Source of the DNA: UBA830 sp038146925
GTDB lineage: Bacteria; Pseudomonadota; Alphaproteobacteria; MPNO01; UBA830
DNA: 64,000 bases
Direction of reading: 5' to 3'
NCBI GenBank assembly: GCA_038146925.1
Contig: JAYQSP010000004.1
Location: 124,001-188,000 of the forward strand
Of this stretch, positions 25,905-34,632 are shown one piece after another. The notes under the pieces were generated by a model. The model was not told the origin of the DNA, ran no database searches, and saw only the letters and a list, made by a program, of their open reading frames with translations. The stretch's first letter is position 1, and each line of letters begins with the position of its first letter. Position numbers and translations under genes: made by a program.

Positions 25905-27313
25905 ATCTTCACGCCCGGTTTCAGCTGGTACATGCGGATCACGCAGAGGCTTCCTGCCAGCGGCACCAGCGCGCCGAGTGCGAACACCCAACCGAGGGCG
26001 AACTTGACAGTCTCGGGGTCGGTTCCACCCGTCAGGCCTGCGGCATTGGCGATCATGCCCGCGAAGGCGGCGCCGTAGGCGATGCCGATCGACCGCATCG
26101 CCGGGGCGGCGGAAGCGGTAATCCGTGATTCCGCCTCGCCCGCCGCGGCCAGCGCCCAGGAAATGGAATGCACGTTCGTCATCCCGACGCCTATCCCCGA
26201 CAGGGTGACGAAACCGGTCAGGATCCAGATGGATCCGTCGCCCAGCGTAATCGCGATGCCGAGGATGCTGGCTGCCGTGACCATGAGCCCGGCGGCACAC
26301 GCGATCCGGGTCCAGCGGTCGTTCCAGCCCGCGGTGCCGATCGACCCGACGGTCCATGCGACGGAGAACACTGTCAGGACATAACCGATCCACAGCGGAT
26401 CCAGGCTGTAAATCTGTTGCAGCGCCAGCGGCAGAAAGATGGTCATCGGCGTGTAGGCGGCCGACAACAGCAGAAAGACCCAGTAAGCCGTGCCCACGGG
26501 TGCGAACAGCGACAACACGCGCCGGGGGAACAGATTCTCCTCCACCCGGTCCAGACGCAGCGTGAAGACAAGGCACAGAACGCCAGCCGCGATCAGGCCA
26601 GCTTTCGAATACATATCGTCGAACTGCCCGGATCCGCCGACCAGCACGACCGAAATGCCCAGCAGCAGCAATCGGCGATACGGCAGGCGCCGGCGGGCGC
26701 CGCGATCGCTTTCCGGTACGATTTTCCACGCGGCGAGGATGAACAGGACCGTCAGCACGCTGGTGGTCAGAAACGCGCCACGCCACATCCCGAAGTTGCC
26801 CCAAATGCCGCCGATCAAGGGCCCCACCACGGCGGCGATGCTCCATGTCGTCGTGATGGTGGCCAGCACCCTGGTGCGCAGCCGTCCGGTATAGAAGTCG
26901 TTCACCAGGGTCATTGACTGCGACATCAGCAATCCGCCGCCGATTCCCTCCAGTGTGCGAAAGATCAGCAGCAAAGCCATGTTCGGCGCCGCCGCGCAGC
27001 CCAGCGCCCCGACGAGGAAAATCAGCCCGGCGGCGACGTAGCCCTTTCGCCGTCCCAGCAGTGCCCGTGCATATTGCCCGCTGGCAGCGCCCATGACCGT
27101 TCCGACCATGTACAGCATCGTGGTCCAGGCATAGAACTCTACCCCGCCGATTTCCGCGACGACGGCCGGCATGACCGTGGTGATAACGAAAATATCGATG
27201 GCGTGAACGCCGATGCCGACATTGAGAAGGATCGTATAGACCCCGCGCATGCCGCGAAACATGTCCGCCCAGCCAGTCCCTTCGTCGGGTGGAGTTTCGT
27301 CGGTTGCCGTCAT
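25901..27313 (-). CDS. Major facilitator superfamily transporter, DHA2/14-helix type
   Basis: A 470-residue membrane protein from the ATG at 27313. Motifs include FVITTVMPAVVAEIGG in helix 1, ARALLGRRKGYVAAG (motif A), GGLLMSQSMTLVNDFY and a motif-C-like WSIAAVVGPLIGGIWGNFGMW. The length and the extra central helices fit DHA2 drug exporters. A cytoplasmic polar N-terminus precedes helix 1. It is coupled to the downstream metallohydrolase gene. The substrate is unknown. Confidence 0.88.
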   Translation of the reverse strand: MTATDETPPDEGTGWADMFRGMRGVYTILLNVGIGVHAIDIFVITTVMPAVVAEIGGVEFYAWTTMLYMVGTVMGAASGQYARALLGRRKGYVAAGLIFLVGALGCAAAPNMALLLIFRTLEGIGGGLLMSQSMTLVNDFYTGRLRTRVLATITTTWSIAAVVGPLIGGIWGNFGMWRGAFLTTSVLTVLFILAAWKIVPESDRGARRRLPYRRLLLLGISVVLVGGSGQFDDMYSKAGLIAAGVLCLVFTLRLDRVEENLFPRRVLSLFAPVGTAYWVFLLLSAAYTPMTIFLPLALQQIYSLDPLWIGYVLTVFSVAWTVGSIGTAGWNDRWTRIACAAGLMVTAASILGIAITLGDGSIWILTGFVTLSGIGVGMTNVHSISWALAAAGEAESRITASAAPAMRSIGIAYGAAFAGMIANAAGLTGGTDPETVKFALGWVFALGALVPLAGSLCVIRMYQLKPGVKI

Positions 27314-27374
27314 GCTGTCAGTGTAGGCCGGTTGACGAAGAATCCATAGCCGTCGCCCGATGCGATCTGGCGGT

Positions 27375-27941
27375 TCAGTCGACCTCGAAAGACCGGTCGC
27401 GCGTGGCCTCGCCCATCGCGCCGATGAGGACGAGGGAAACTTTTTCCGAGATTTCCCACTGATCTTGGCCGATGGAATCGTGCCGTGCTTCGCCACGCCA
27501 GATGCATTTGCCGCTTGCTTTGTCGTTGATTGAAATCGTGACCCATACTTCGTCTATAGGTCCCGCGATGACGTCGGTCTTCCGGCCGCCGATAATGCTG
27601 TCCTTACGGTTCGACCAGACATTCATCCGCACGTTGACGTTCTCGCTCGATCCGTCGCGGACCGTCCCGAGATCGCGTCCTTTCCGGCGTACTCCTTCGC
27701 GGATCGCTTCCGTCCGGATGGCGAGAACCCATGGCGCATCGTCGGATACCGCCGTTTTTCGATCCCGCAGCGCGTTAATCACCGTTGTGCGGATCTTTTC
27801 CATCTGCGCGGAATCGTTGTCTACCTGGACGTCCAGCGGTTTGCCGGCGGCAAATTCCCCGCAGGCATAGGCCGACAGATTGCCCGCATGGGCGGGGTAC
27901 GCCAGCACCGCGAACATCATTCCGAAAATCAGACGCTTCAT
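27375..27941 (-). CDS. Exported hypothetical protein
   Basis: A 188-residue protein with a signal peptide (KRLIFGMMFAVLAYPAHA) and cleavage after AHA. The mature part is soluble with a basic central stretch (AIREGVRRKGRDLGTVRDG) and a beta-rich end (DEVWVTISINDKASGKCIWRGEA). It has two cysteines (CGEF and CIWR) that could pair. The ATG at 27941 is chosen; a TTG two codons upstream is possible. It resembles small DUF4136-like periplasmic proteins in layout only. It is followed on its strand by the MFS gene after 61 bases. Confidence 0.65.
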   Translation of the reverse strand: MKRLIFGMMFAVLAYPAHAGNLSAYACGEFAAGKPLDVQVDNDSAQMEKIRTTVINALRDRKTAVSDDAPWVLAIRTEAIREGVRRKGRDLGTVRDGSSENVNVRMNVWSNRKDSIIGGRKTDVIAGPIDEVWVTISINDKASGKCIWRGEARHDSIGQDQWEISEKVSLVLIGAMGEATRDRSFEVD

Positions 27942-28096
27942 GACCAACCTGTTTGCCCGGCACGTCTTCGTGCCACCCGTTAAGATGATATACGCTGTCG
28001 GTTCTATTTCTATAACGCGTCGGGGGTTTCGTCATCCGTCATCAACGCGTATCTAGTATGTCAATTGTTGGACAGTACGCTGGAACGTGCCGAAGA

Positions 28097-28597
28097 ATGT
28101 CGGAAAGCCTGATTTTTGCCCTCGTGATTGCGCTCACTGTTTACATGTTCATGCGCCGTCTTCGCATGATCAAACAGCAGAAAAAGCTGAAAGCGGAGGA
28201 AGAAGCGCGCGGCGGCGTGCCTGCCGAGGATCCCGGCAGTATGCCGAGGCTCGGAACGCCCGGAACCATTACCCGGGAACAGATGCAGCAGTTGAAGGAC
28301 AACGATTTCGTCCCCGAAAAGCTGTGGAGCAAGGAAGAAGCGCAACTGATCCTCGACACCGTGACTTATCTGCGGGCCGTCATCTATATGGCGACCGGGG
28401 AAGCCAGCCCGCCTATCGAGGTCCAGAACGAAATTCTCAAGTTCATCCTCACCGACGACGAATTGCGGGAATACGTCTACGAATGGGGGCTGAACCGGAC
28501 GCGGGAAGAAGATGCGGCGCCGCAACCCGTCCTCGAACGCGACGAAGCCTATGAAAAAGTCGAGGCCGCAGTGCTGCAACAATGGGAGTCGTCTTGA
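28097..28597 (+). CDS. Membrane-anchored hypothetical protein upstream of queA
   Basis: A 166-residue protein from ATG 28097. It begins with one membrane segment (SLIFALVIALTVYMFM), then basic RRLRMIKQQKKLKAEEEA, so the rest faces the cytoplasm. The soluble part is helical and acidic (SKEEAQLILDTVTYLRAVIYM). No family was recognised. Its stop overlaps the preferred queA start (TTGA), so it is the first gene of the queuosine operon and may be co-translated. Any role in tRNA modification is unproven. Confidence 0.65.
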   Translation: MSESLIFALVIALTVYMFMRRLRMIKQQKKLKAEEEARGGVPAEDPGSMPRLGTPGTITREQMQQLKDNDFVPEKLWSKEEAQLILDTVTYLRAVIYMATGEASPPIEVQNEILKFILTDDELREYVYEWGLNRTREEDAAPQPVLERDEAYEKVEAAVLQQWESS

Positions 28598-29670
28598 ACC
28601 GCGCCGCTAATCGCACCGGTGAAGAAAGGGGCCTGACGACCGACGATTTCGATTTCGATCTGCCGGCGGACCTGATCGCCGCCGAACCGGCCCGACCCAG
28701 GGATTCGGCGCGGATGCTCGAAGTTTCGGACGTGCTGACCGACAGGTCCGTTTCAGATCTGCCCAGTCTGTTGCGACCCGACGACGTTCTTGTGATCAAC
28801 GACACCCGTGTGATCCCGGCGCGTCTTCGCGGCACGCGGCGCGGCGCGAAGGTGGAGGTCACGTTGCACAAGGCAGAGGCTGACGGACGCTGGCGCGCCT
28901 TCGCCCGCCCGGCCCGGAAACTCAGTCCCGAAGACGTTATAGATTTCGCGGACGGTTTCACGGCGCGGGTGGACGAAAAAGGTGACGGGGGCGAGGTTCT
29001 GCTGTCGTTTCCCGGCAACGATGCGCTGTTCGCGGCGCTCGAGCGGCATGGAGAGATGCCGCTGCCGCCCTATATCTCCCGCGACGGCGGCGCGACCCGG
29101 GCCGACGACGATGATTATCAGACCGTGTATGCGGTGCATAAAGGCGCCGTGGCCGCGCCTACCGCCGGGCTTCATTTTACCGACCGCCTGATGGACGCCG
29201 TTCGGGCCACAGGGGTCCGCTTCGCGACCGTCACGCTACATGTCGGGGCAGGCACGTTCCTGCCCGTGAAGGTCGATCGCATCGCCGAACACCGGATGCA
29301 CAGCGAATGGGGCAGGATCGATTCGGCGACGGCGGAAACGATCAACGTGGCGCGTGTCGCCGGTGGACGGGCGATCGCCGTGGGGACGACGTCCCTTCGA
29401 TTGCTGGAAAGCGCGGCGTCGGTGGACGGCGACATCCGCCCGTTCGAAGCCGACACCGATATCTTTATTACGCCTGGTTACCGCTTCCGTGCCGTCGATG
29501 CGCTGATGACCAATTTTCACCTGCCGCGGTCAACCCTGTTCATGCTGGTCTCCGCGCTTGCCGGAACGAACCGGATGAAAAACGCCTACGCCCATGCCAT
29601 CCGAGAAAAGTACCGGTTTTATTCTTACGGCGATTCCAGTTTTCTTCACCGTGCCGATCACGATGCCTGA
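28594..29670 (+). CDS. queA: S-adenosylmethionine:tRNA ribosyltransferase-isomerase
   Basis: QueA transfers the ribosyl part of SAM to preQ1 in tRNA, forming epoxyqueuosine. The protein shows the family start DFDFDLPADLIAAEPA, VINDTRVIPARL, APTAGLHFT, VTLHVGAGTFLPV and the C-terminal NFHLPRSTLFMLVSAL. TTG 28594 is preferred because GGGAG (28584-28588) precedes it by 5 bases; ATG 28582 is in frame but has no ribosome site. The length of about 358 residues is normal. Its end overlaps tgt by 8 bases in a queA-tgt-queG operon. Confidence 0.95.
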   Translation: MNRAANRTGEERGLTTDDFDFDLPADLIAAEPARPRDSARMLEVSDVLTDRSVSDLPSLLRPDDVLVINDTRVIPARLRGTRRGAKVEVTLHKAEADGRWRAFARPARKLSPEDVIDFADGFTARVDEKGDGGEVLLSFPGNDALFAALERHGEMPLPPYISRDGGATRADDDDYQTVYAVHKGAVAAPTAGLHFTDRLMDAVRATGVRFATVTLHVGAGTFLPVKVDRIAEHRMHSEWGRIDSATAETINVARVAGGRAIAVGTTSLRLLESAASVDGDIRPFEADTDIFITPGYRFRAVDALMTNFHLPRSTLFMLVSALAGTNRMKNAYAHAIREKYRFYSYGDSSFLHRADHDA

Positions 29671-30790
29671 TTTCGGATACAGCGTATCGCACACCGACGG
29701 TCGCGCCCGCCGTGGCCGTCTGACGACCGCTCATGGCACGGTTGAGACACCGGTATTCATGCCGGTGGGCACGGCTGCGACTGTCAAGGGGATGACGTCC
29801 GATGCCGTCGCTCGAACCGGCGCGGAGATCGTGCTCGCCAACACCTATCACCTGATGCTTCGGCCCGGTGCCGAGCGGGTCGGCCGGCTCGGCGGGCTGC
29901 ACGAATTTATGGACTGGAAAAAGCCGATTCTGACGGATTCCGGTGGTTTCCAGGTGATGTCGCTGACGGACCTGCGCAAGCTGGACGATGACGGCGTCGA
30001 ATTCCGCTCTCATATCGACGGCGCGAAATTCTTGCTGACGCCCGAACGTTCCGTCGAAATCCAGAACCTGCTCGATTCCACGATCACCATGGTGCTCGAC
30101 GAATGCACCGCCCATGGCGTGGACGAAACCGCGGCTGCGGAATCCATGCATCTGTCGATGCGCTGGGCCGCCCGCTGCCGCGAGTCGTTCGAGCAACGGC
30201 CCGGTTACGGGCTGTTCGGCATCGTGCAGGGGAGCGTGTTTCCCGACCTCCGGCTCGAATCAGCGTCGGCACTGACGGAGATCGGATTCGACGGATACGC
30301 CGTCGGCGGGCTCGCGGTCGGCGAAGGTCAGGACGAGATGTTCTCGGTTCTCGATGTCACGGTGCCGGCGCTGCCCGGCGATCGTCCGCGCTATCTGATG
30401 GGCGTCGGCACGCCGGCGGATATCGTCGGCGCGGTGCAGCGCGGAATCGATATGTTCGATTGCGTTCTGCCCACCCGGTCCGGCCGCACCGGTCAGGCGT
30501 TCACACGGCGCGGACCGTTGAACATCCGCAACGCCCGCCACGCCGAAGACCCGCGCCCGCTCGATCCCGACAGCGACTATCCCGGCGTCGGCAGTGTCAG
30601 CCGCGCCTATCTGCATCATCTGTTCAAGGCGAAGGAGATGCTCGGCCCCATCCTGCTGACCATGCACAACCTGCACTACTATCAGGAACTGATGGCCGGG
30701 CTTCGCGGTGCGATCGAAGCCGGCAGGCTGGACGCTTTCGCCGCCGCGTTCCATGCGGAACAGGCGCAGGGCGACCTGGATCTCGTCTGA
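29663..30790 (+). CDS. tgt: tRNA-guanine transglycosylase lacking the zinc cysteines
   Basis: Tgt exchanges guanine-34 for preQ1 in GUN-anticodon tRNAs. This 375-residue protein keeps the TIM-barrel core: LTDSGGFQVMSL with the catalytic Asp, MVLDECTAHG, YAVGGLAVGEGQ (bacterial preQ1-type pocket valine) and the nucleophile region MFDCVLPTRSGR. The usual C-terminal zinc site (CxCxxC plus His) is altered: the segment reads DPDSDYPGVGSVSRAYLHH, with Ser, Tyr and Val where cysteines normally stand. The His of TMHNLHYYQ remains. ATG 29663 overlaps the queA end. The bacterial partner genes argue that it is active. Confidence 0.92.
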   Translation: MPDFGYSVSHTDGRARRGRLTTAHGTVETPVFMPVGTAATVKGMTSDAVARTGAEIVLANTYHLMLRPGAERVGRLGGLHEFMDWKKPILTDSGGFQVMSLTDLRKLDDDGVEFRSHIDGAKFLLTPERSVEIQNLLDSTITMVLDECTAHGVDETAAAESMHLSMRWAARCRESFEQRPGYGLFGIVQGSVFPDLRLESASALTEIGFDGYAVGGLAVGEGQDEMFSVLDVTVPALPGDRPRYLMGVGTPADIVGAVQRGIDMFDCVLPTRSGRTGQAFTRRGPLNIRNARHAEDPRPLDPDSDYPGVGSVSRAYLHHLFKAKEMLGPILLTMHNLHYYQELMAGLRGAIEAGRLDAFAAAFHAEQAQGDLDLV

Positions 30791-30791
30791 C

Positions 30792-31919
30792 ATGGTGGCC
30801 GCCGGCAGCCCTAAATCAGCCATCAGGGATAGGGCGCTGGCGCTGGGGTTCGATGCCGTCGGGTTCGCGGGGGCAGATAACGGCGACGCAGGAACACACC
30901 TGAAATCCTATATCGAGAAAGGGTTTCACGGCGATATGGGGTGGCTTGAGACGACCGAAGAGCGGCGCCGGTCACCCCGGGATCTCTGGCCCGAGGTGGA
31001 GAGCATTGTCGCGGTCGGCGTCAATTACGGCCCGGCGGAAGAACCGCTGACGCTGAGCGCTTACCCGGAACGGGGTGCGGTGTCGGTCTATGCGAAGGGC
31101 CGCGATTACCACGACGTGATGAAGAAAAACCTCCGGCATCTGGCAGGAGAGATCGCCGACAGGTGGGACTGTGACGTCAAACTGTTCGTCGACACGGCAC
31201 CCGTGATGGAAAAGCCAGTGGCGCAGGCGGCCGGGCTCGGTTGGCAGGGAAAGCATACCAATCTCGTGTCGCGCGATTTCGGTTCGTGGCTGTTTCTGGG
31301 AGAGATTTTCACGACGCTCAAACTTCCGGCGGATGCCGCCGGCGCGGATCGCTGCGGCGGCTGCCACCGGTGCCTGGATGTGTGCCCGACACAGGCCTTT
31401 CCGGCGCCTTATCAACTCGACGCTACCCGCTGCGTGTCCTATCTGACGATCGAACACAAAGGACATATCCCGGCGGAGTTCCGCGCCGCGATCGGCAACC
31501 GGATCTATGGTTGCGACGATTGTCTGGCGGTGTGTCCATGGAACAAATTCGCGACGCCGACTCCGCACGGCGACCTGAAGCCTCATATTCACCTGACGCG
31601 CCCTTTGCTGCGCGATTTCGTTGGGCTCGACGACGACGCGTTTCGCCGGGTGTTTTCCGGATCGCCGATCAAGCGTCTGGGGCGGGACAGGTTCGTGCGT
31701 AATGTTCTGATTGCAATCGGGAACAGCGCTGACCGGACGCTGGCGCCGGATGCAGAGGCGCGCCTAGCCGATACGTCATCACTGGTCAGGGCGATGGCAG
31801 TTTGGGCGCTGTCGCGACTGATGATGGGGACCGAATTTTCGGTACTGAGAACCCGGCATGCGGAGGGGGAAACCGATTCCGACGTCCGCAAGGAGTGGAT
31901 GGTCGCCCCGTCGACATAG
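30792..31919 (+). CDS. queG: Epoxyqueuosine reductase
   Basis: QueG reduces epoxyqueuosine to queuosine in tRNA using cobalamin and two 4Fe-4S clusters. In this 375-residue protein the catalytic acid is D134 (FVDTAPVMEK). Cluster cysteines are C188, C191, C194, C198 and C241, C244, C248, with C214 between them. The C-terminal HEAT-like helices are present (ADTSSLVRAMAVWALSRL). It starts 2 bases after the tgt stop. The operon encodes the last three steps of queuosine synthesis; the preQ1-forming genes (queCDEF) are not in the window. Confidence 0.95.
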   Translation: MVAAGSPKSAIRDRALALGFDAVGFAGADNGDAGTHLKSYIEKGFHGDMGWLETTEERRRSPRDLWPEVESIVAVGVNYGPAEEPLTLSAYPERGAVSVYAKGRDYHDVMKKNLRHLAGEIADRWDCDVKLFVDTAPVMEKPVAQAAGLGWQGKHTNLVSRDFGSWLFLGEIFTTLKLPADAAGADRCGGCHRCLDVCPTQAFPAPYQLDATRCVSYLTIEHKGHIPAEFRAAIGNRIYGCDDCLAVCPWNKFATPTPHGDLKPHIHLTRPLLRDFVGLDDDAFRRVFSGSPIKRLGRDRFVRNVLIAIGNSADRTLAPDAEARLADTSSLVRAMAVWALSRLMMGTEFSVLRTRHAEGETDSDVRKEWMVAPST

Positions 31920-32037
31920 AAGTTGCGCGGGCGTCGAAACCCGGTATGGTCGCGTGGCAGGATGGGAAGTGTCGGCAGAATTTACGGTCGGTAAAGGCGT
32001 ACCTTACTAACTGTCTGAAACAACAAACTGTTTTTTC

Positions 32038-32053
32038 TGGCACGTATTTTGCA
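32038..32053 (+). promoter_or_regulatory. Sigma-54 (-24/-12) promoter
   Basis: TGGCACGTATTTTGCA matches the sigma-54 consensus TGGCACG-N4-TTGCW at every defined position with correct spacing. Transcription would start near 32064, 14 bases before the small membrane-protein start at 32078. Upstream lies CTGTCTGAAACAACAAACTG, partly shared with the second such promoter at 33421. Sigma-54 promoters need an enhancer-binding activator, which is not encoded here. Confidence 0.85.
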
Positions 32054-32077
32054 TTGCGTAACGCGTAGGAGATTGGG

Positions 32078-32212
32078 ATGACGAACAGGGGTAGTGGTAT
32101 GCAGGGCCGGGCCAACAAACGGGTTGTTCTGAAACAGATTGCTTTCACCGTCACCGCGCTATTGATCGGCGCGGTCTATGCTGGCGCGGTGTTCGCGTCG
32201 ATCGCGAGTTGA
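32078..32212 (+). CDS. Small single-span membrane protein (44 residues)
   Basis: ATG 32078 follows TAGGAGATTGGG and opens a 44-codon frame. The product has a basic N-terminus (MQGRANKRVVLKQ) and one hydrophobic segment (IAFTVTALLIGAVYAGAVFA), so it is probably an N-in single-pass inner-membrane protein. A perfect sigma-54 promoter ends 24 bases before the start. This strongly supports expression despite the size. Function unknown; control by nitrogen, flagellar or stress activators is possible. Confidence 0.7.
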   Translation: MTNRGSGMQGRANKRVVLKQIAFTVTALLIGAVYAGAVFASIAS

Positions 32213-32295
32213 CGCGAACTGCCGGATTTTCCGGGTGTTCATTTTCGGGACATTGATCTAAATAACGCCTCTGAACTGAAATCAGGGGCTCGCGC

Positions 32296-33300
32296 GTGTC
32301 TGTTAATCCATTGAAATCAGACAGTTTATCCGGTCTTGATCGGCGCGTTTCCATCGCGCCGATGATGGACCGCACGGACCGGCACGACCGGTTTTTCCTG
32401 CGCCTGATTTCGCCTTCCGTCCTGCTCTATACGGAAATGATCACCACCGGCGCCATCCTTCACGGGGATCGCGACCGTTTCCTCAGGTTCGATGCAGCGG
32501 AACATCCCGTCGCTCTCCAGCTTGGCGGCGCCGGTTCTGCCGATCTGGCGCGCTGCGCCGAAATTGCCGCCGAATACGGCTATGACGAGGTCAATCTGAA
32601 CGTGGGCTGTCCCAGTGACCGGGTGCAGAACGCGCGGTTCGGTGCATGTCTGATGAAAGAACCGGATGTGGTCGCCGCCGGCGTTGCGGCGATGCGGCGC
32701 GCGGTCGATCTGCCGGTGACGGTGAAGACACGGATCGGGGTCGACGACAGGGATTCCTGGGACGATTTCGTCCGCTTCATTGACACCGTCGCCGGCGGCG
32801 GATGCGATACGTTCATCATCCATGCCCGCAAGGCCTGGCTGCAGGGGCTGAGCCCAAAAGAAAACCGCGAAATTCCGCCGCTTTCCTACGAAACTGTCTA
32901 CCGGCTGAAACAGCGCTATCCGGAATTTTCGATCACCATAAACGGTGGCATCACATCAATCGACGAGACGGTTGAGCATCTGGAACACGTCGACGGCGTG
33001 ATGATCGGCCGCGCGGCCTACGAAAGCCCCTGGCTCCTGGCCGAGATCGAGCAGGCCGTTTTCGGCGGAAATGCCCCGGCGAACCGGGAGGTCGTGCTCG
33101 ATCGCTACATCGATTATATCGACCGGGAAATGGCCGCAGGCACGCCTTTTTATGCCATGGCACGCCACGTGCTGGGACTGTACCAGGGCGAGCGGGGCGC
33201 CCGAGCCTGGCGCCGGCACATCAGCGAGAACCGTCCGCGTGCCGGTGCGACCGGGCAGATCCTGCGGGAAGCCGCCGAAAACGTCCTGGCAGTCGCCTGA
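32296..33300 (+). CDS. dusA: tRNA-dihydrouridine(20/20a) synthase
   Basis: DusA reduces U20/U20a in the tRNA D-loop with FMN and NADPH. This 334-residue protein has the TIM-barrel start VSIAPMMDRTDRHDR (typical of DusA), the catalytic cysteine C105 in NLNVGCPSDRVQNARFGACLM, RIGVDDRDSW, FIIHARKAWLQGLSPKENR and the FMN phosphate motif NGGITS followed by GVMIGRAAYESPWLL. The start is GTG 32296. The C-terminal helical tRNA-binding domain is present (RHISENRPRAG). It stands alone between two sigma-54-driven small genes. Confidence 0.95.
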   Translation: MSVNPLKSDSLSGLDRRVSIAPMMDRTDRHDRFFLRLISPSVLLYTEMITTGAILHGDRDRFLRFDAAEHPVALQLGGAGSADLARCAEIAAEYGYDEVNLNVGCPSDRVQNARFGACLMKEPDVVAAGVAAMRRAVDLPVTVKTRIGVDDRDSWDDFVRFIDTVAGGGCDTFIIHARKAWLQGLSPKENREIPPLSYETVYRLKQRYPEFSITINGGITSIDETVEHLEHVDGVMIGRAAYESPWLLAEIEQAVFGGNAPANREVVLDRYIDYIDREMAAGTPFYAMARHVLGLYQGERGARAWRRHISENRPRAGATGQILREAAENVLAVA

Positions 33301-33420
33301 CGTCGCCCGTTCAAGCTTACAGGTCGTCGATAACCGAATATCGTCGGTGGATTTTACATCTTTGTGACGCCGTCGAATTTACCCCCTTGTAAGTATCTGA
33401 AAACTATTGGTTCTGTGTGC

Positions 33421-33436
33421 TGGCACGGGAATTGCA
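33421..33436 (+). promoter_or_regulatory. Sigma-54 (-24/-12) promoter
   Basis: TGGCACGGGAATTGCA matches TGGCACG-N4-TTGCW at every defined position. Start of transcription is expected near 33447, 47 bases before the small frame at 33494. It differs from the 32038 promoter only in the N4 spacer, and the flanks are alike (CTGAAAAC upstream, CTGGCACG core, TTGCAT). Nothing else was seen in 33301-33420. Confidence 0.85.
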
Positions 33437-33493
33437 TGATTTTCTCTCAATCATGGCCTGTGCTGAGTTGGCGTCGCCGGTCCGAGAACATAA

Positions 33494-33688
33494 ATGGGTG
33501 GTTGGACGTTCATGGTTATCAGAGGCGAACCGGACCCGGCGTCGGCATCGATCGATGACTGGATGGCCTATCGGGAACATCTGAAATCCCTGTCAGGCCA
33601 GGATGAAAGCATTCGCGTCGCTTTGGCGGTTGCGCAGGCCCAGATTCAGAAACTACAGCAAACGGACGTGGATTCCGTCGCCCGGTAG
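33494..33688 (+). CDS. Small soluble protein behind a sigma-54 promoter (64 residues)
   Basis: The frame 33494-33688 encodes 64 residues: an acidic, helical chain (SIDDWMAYREHLKSLSG, then RVALAVAQAQIQKLQQ) without membrane segment or cysteines. An internal ATG at 33512 is an alternative start; neither has a strong ribosome site. The sigma-54 promoter 58 bases upstream and the codon pattern support a real gene. The C-terminal helix could form a coiled coil. No family recognised. It ends 20 bases before the convergent SnoaL-like gene. Confidence 0.55.
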   Translation: MGGWTFMVIRGEPDPASASIDDWMAYREHLKSLSGQDESIRVALAVAQAQIQKLQQTDVDSVAR

Positions 33689-33707
33689 TCTCCCGTTACC
33701 GCGCATT

Positions 33708-34190
33708 CTACCGCCCGAGGTGTCTTTCCCATTCGGGATTGCCGGAAAGCGCGGCGAACTGGCGTTTTACAATCGTGAAAATCCGCTCCGGCGCCATGTC
33801 CAGCTGGGCCAGTGCGATTCCGGCGGAGAATACCTCCCGGTATTGCCGGATCAGTCCATTCCGGATCTGAAACTGGCTCATCCCCTCGAACGCCACCCGT
33901 TTGCCCGCACTGTCTTCCATCGTCGACGTATAGCTGAAAACCCAACGCGCATAGCCGATCTGGCGGCCGGTATCGAAGACCGGTTCGAACATGTCCCACA
34001 TAAATGCCTCGGCATCGCCCCAGAAGCGATTTTCCAGCATGTCGGCGATGGCGTGATGGCCGCGAAACAGCCCGTAAAACGTATCGTCATAGGTGCCGTC
34101 CGTCGTGAACAGGTCCGCCAGCGCCGTGCCATCTCCCGCCTCGACGGCGGCGGTGAAACGTTTCAGCAGATCGGGAAAATATTCGGACAT
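33708..34190 (-). CDS. SnoaL/NTF2-like fold protein
   Basis: A 160-residue protein from the ATG at 34190. The layout is that of NTF2-like proteins: N-terminal helices (FPDLLKRFTAAVEAGDGTALADLF), then GTYDDTFYGLFRGHHAIADML, then strands (WVFSYTSTMEDSAGKRVAFEG) and FQIRNGLIRQYREVFSAG. Members are small-molecule isomerases, hydratases or binding proteins. The active-site character cannot be deduced. It is divergent from arsC (94 bases between). Confidence 0.75.
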   Translation of the reverse strand: MSEYFPDLLKRFTAAVEAGDGTALADLFTTDGTYDDTFYGLFRGHHAIADMLENRFWGDAEAFMWDMFEPVFDTGRQIGYARWVFSYTSTMEDSAGKRVAFEGMSQFQIRNGLIRQYREVFSAGIALAQLDMAPERIFTIVKRQFAALSGNPEWERHLGR

Positions 34191-34284
34191 TGGTCGCACT
34201 TCTTTCCAGAATTTCTTCGGTCTTGACCCGGCCCCGGCGACGCGGCATTCAGATTGTTCAAAATCATATCAGACCGGGACGATC

Positions 34285-34632
34285 ATGACCGTTACCATCT
34301 ATCACAACCCTCGCTGTTCCAAATCGCGCGCGACGCTGGCCCTGCTTGAAGAAAAGGGCGTATCGCCCGAGATCGTCGAATATCTCAAGACGCCGCCGTC
34401 CAGGTCGGAACTGAGCATGATCCTCGACAGGCTGGGTATGGAGCCACGCGATCTGATGCGCAAGAAAGAAGAGCCTTACAAGACGCTCAATCTCGCCGAC
34501 GAGAATCTCGACCGAGATGCGCTGATAGATGCGATGATCGAAAATCCGATCCTGATCGAGCGTCCTGTCGTCGTGAACGGGAGTAAGTACGCCCTCGGCA
34601 GGCCGCCCGAAAACGTGCTGGAGATCTTATGA
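34285..34632 (+). CDS. arsC: ArsC-family arsenate reductase (glutaredoxin type)
   Basis: A 115-residue thioredoxin-fold protein. The catalytic cysteine is C11 in HNPRCSKSRAT, and the three arginines that bind arsenate in ArsC are present as R59, R93 and R106. It would reduce arsenate to arsenite with glutathione and glutaredoxin. No arsenite exporter or ArsR is beside it, so a broader YffB/Spx-like redox role is possible. Its stop overlaps the transporter start by 4 bases. Confidence 0.87.
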   Translation: MTVTIYHNPRCSKSRATLALLEEKGVSPEIVEYLKTPPSRSELSMILDRLGMEPRDLMRKKEEPYKTLNLADENLDRDALIDAMIENPILIERPVVVNGSKYALGRPPENVLEIL

